From assembly GCA_016647705.1 (NCBI GenBank), contig CM028339.1, positions 16,820,803-16,884,802 on the forward strand: 64,000 bases of DNA, written 5' to 3'. The position numbers and the translations under genes are program-made. How positions within the stretch are numbered: position 1 is the stretch's first letter; every line of letters begins with the position of its first letter. This document shows positions 61,821 through 64,000 of this stretch, in pieces. Source of the stretch: Eucommia ulmoides (lineage: Eukaryota > Streptophyta > Magnoliopsida > Garryales > Eucommiaceae). The notes under the pieces were generated by a model. The model was not told the DNA's origin. It ran no database searches and saw only the letters and a list, made by a program, of their open reading frames with translations.

Positions 61821-63216
61821 GAAGGTCAGCTTGGCTATGAAATCAGCCAGGACCTACCCCTTTATTGCTGTCCTAGGGCGATACTCAATGTGGAATTGGA
61901 CCAGTTCGAGGCTATACTTCATCAATCGCCTAGAGACATTAGGGGAGTGAAGTATTTGCCTTAATGGCTGGTCGATCAAAACCATGATGGTATAAGCCTA
62001 GAAATATTTCTTGAGTTTTCTCGAAGTGATCAGTAGAGCGTAGGCCATCTTTTCAAACTTTGTATATCTAGTTTGGGCAACAGTAAGGACCCTACTAGAG
62101 TAGTAGACCGGGCTCTGCACACTGGCCTCTTTGCTAACCAGCGCAACGCTTATCGCCGTGGTAGAGGCTGCCACGTACAAAAGTGGTTTCTCCCCCCTTC
62201 TGTGATGTACTGAGCAGTGGTGTTAAGGAAATATACTTATTCAATTCTTGAAAGGTGCTGTCATACTCCTCAGTCCATTCAAATGCCTTATTCCTTTTGA
62301 GGACTGTGAAAAAAAAGAGGCATTTCTTAGACAACTTGGAGATGAATCGGTTCAGGGTGGCCAATCGGCCTGTCAACGTCTAAACATTCTTCTTATTATA
62401 TGGGGAGGCCATACTGAAGACTACGCTAATTTGGTAAGGGTTGGCATCAATGCCGCGTTGTGAGACTATAAACACCAAAAACTTGCCAGCTGATACCCCG
62501 AAGATGCATTTGCTCGGATTTAGTTTCATATGGTGAGCTCGAAGTTTATCGAAGCACACCTAGAGATGACCGAGGTGGTCTTGGGCCCGAATGCTCTTTA
62601 CGAGCATATCATCGATGTAAACCTCCATTATCTCCCTGATTTCTTCTTTAAACATCTTATTCACAAGCTTCTGATAGGTCGCTCCGATATGACGAAGTTC
62701 GAAAGGCATGACCTTATAGCAGTAGGTGTCTCTGTCCATGATGAATAATGTCTTACTCTTGTTGGGGGAATACATGGGGATCTGGTTATAGCTGACATAA
62801 GTGTCGAGAAAACTGAGCTACTCGTGCCTCACCGTAGCATCGATCACGATGTCGATCCTTGGAAGGGAGAAGAAGTCCTTCGGGCAGACCTTATTTAGAT
62901 CCTTGAAATCCATGCAAAGTTGTCATTTGTTGTCGGCCTTAGGGACTAGGACAACGTTGGCTAACCAGTCTGGGAATTTGACATCTTCCATGACCTCTGA
63001 CCGAATGAGCTTATCCTTCTCTTCTTCAATTATTTTTTGCCGATCTGGATGATACTTCTTTCTCTTCTGGCGAATGAGTGAGTGGTGCACGTCGGCATAA
63101 AGCCGGTGAATTGCCAAACTGGGATCGATCCCACGAAGCTCATTATGGGGCCAGGCAAAAATGTCGTAATTCTTTCTCAATAGTTCGGTAAGATCGGCTC
63201 ACTGCTTAGGGCCGAA
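61821..63216 (-). pseudogene. Gypsy reverse transcriptase and first RNase H, broken
   Basis: 63180-62923: HSLIRQKRKKYHPDRQKIIEEE and FPDWLANVVLVPKADNK. 62775-62560: YCYKVMPFELRHIGATYQKLVNKMF and MEVYIDDMLVKS, with the catalytic YIDD intact. 62376-62134: RLATLNRFISKLSKKCLFFF and FEWTEEYDSTFQELNKYI. 62180-61998: PVYYSSRVL and RYTKFEKMAYALLITSRKLKKYF, the RNase H part. Then ...LADFIAKLTF. This is the Tat/Ogre order and text. A frame break lies near 62150 and further stops follow, so the copy is dead. The gypsy RT continues from the unseen right side beyond the LTR at 63217. Confidence 0.93.
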
Positions 63217-64000
63217 TGATAGGTGTAATTTATCTATTTATTCTCAAGCAGGTTTTGGTAGTTTTCGAGTATTTTTATAGTGTTTTAATATATTTTAATA
63301 CATTTTTATTTATTTTGTTATAAATCAGGTATTTAGGGTGAAAATAACTAAAATAGTTTATAAACGAGCAAGTTGGTGGAAGAACGGTGGAGAAAAAGAG
63401 CAAAAAAGGTCATATCCAAAGCTTGCATCAACCGCTGCAGCGGTGAAAATATAGAGAGTTTCTAAAAGATCCACCACTGTAATGGTCAAAATGTAAAGAG
63501 CTCCATCGCTGTAGCGGTCATCCGCCAGAATCCTACCGACCTCTCCACCACTACAGCGGTCAGCGCCAGATCTTTTAGGATATTTTAGGATATTTTGAGA
63601 TATTTTGGATCCTATAAATATCATCTCTTCTCCCCCAAACACAAGGGTAGATGTTTTTCGGGAGTCTTGAGAGCTCCAAGTTCATTCAACCAAGAGAAGA
63701 TCATCAAGGTCAAGAGGATGAAGCATTCTCGGAGCGGTTTTAGCGTCGGATCTTCGGATAACGGCTAGTCTTCTTGTTTCTCTCCTTTATTTCTTAGTTT
63801 GGTTGAATGTTTTGAATATGTTTAGCTTGTTTCTAGTTGTATATATGGCTACGACCATGTGTGGCTAAACATATATTGTCTAGGACTTGATTGACTTCAT
63901 GTAAACGTTGTTTATATAAAATCGATGTTTTGTTAATGGTTATTTATGTTTATTCGATTGTGTTTGCCGTTATTCCACGTTTATATGCTTTTTATGATAT
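63217..64000 (+). repeat. Palindrome-bearing LTR, cut by the window edge
   Basis: TGATAGGTGTAATTTATC start, same family as 50734-52920 but without the hAT MITE. Contains AACCGCTGCAGCGGTG at 63430 and variants to 63560, then CTATAAATATCATC and GGTAGATGTTTTTCGGGAG. Inserted in the gypsy pol; left flank CCGAA (63212-63216). The rest lies outside the window. Confidence 0.9.

Overview
The window is nuclear DNA from a flowering plant, most likely a eudicot. It is AT-rich, its two intact genes carry GT-AG introns and encode plant-type proteins, and most of the remainder is nested plant retrotransposons, MITEs and microsatellites. I cannot name the species. No CRISPR, operon, rRNA or tRNA gene was seen.

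Only two intact host genes are supported. (1) 10289-12750, + strand: a class I ubiquitin-conjugating enzyme (E2) of the UBC8/UBC28-30 type, 4 coding exons, 148 aa. (2) 14505-23001, - strand: the retromer core subunit VPS35, 22 coding exons that join in frame to 790 aa. The VPS35 gene hosts an Au-type SINE in intron 11 and a (TG)n tract directly at the acceptor of exon 20. The two genes converge tail to tail, with about 1.75 kb between their stop codons.

The other roughly 50 kb is transposon territory. 3375-4164: a chain of TRIM mini-retrotransposons with three 114-115 bp LTRs. 4315-9590: a Ty1/copia element on the - strand with two 157 bp LTRs, PBS, PPT and decayed gag-pol. 26155-31300: a non-coding LTR element (Athila-like, tRNA-Asp-type PBS) whose LTRs hold a 198 bp internal duplication and whose PBS region is triplicated; it sits inside an older tandem repeat. 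31807-38122: a Tat-like gypsy element (gag remnants, tandem repeats before a clipped 3' LTR), split by a solo LTR with a perfect CGTAC target duplication and by a second LTR fragment. 39700-42140: palindromic MITEs and hairpins. 42173-55500: low-coding DNA with Helitron-like ends, direct repeats, 98 bp and 80 bp tandem arrays, an LTR carrying a hAT MITE with a perfect 8 bp target duplication, and a Tat-LTR fragment. 55880-63216: a Tat-lineage gypsy pol on the - strand (RT, RNase H, second RNase H, integrase), cut by two insertions, one of which (58057-61820) itself carries a nested solo LTR. 63217-64000: another LTR running off the edge.

The two genes do not work together. The E2 acts in ubiquitin transfer and VPS35 in endosomal sorting. 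The clearest oddities are the CACCGC..GCGGTG palindromes scattered through several related LTRs, the triple PBS, the UG-repeat splice acceptor, and the multi-layer insertion history, which can be ordered from target duplications and from the reading frames of the interrupted host elements.
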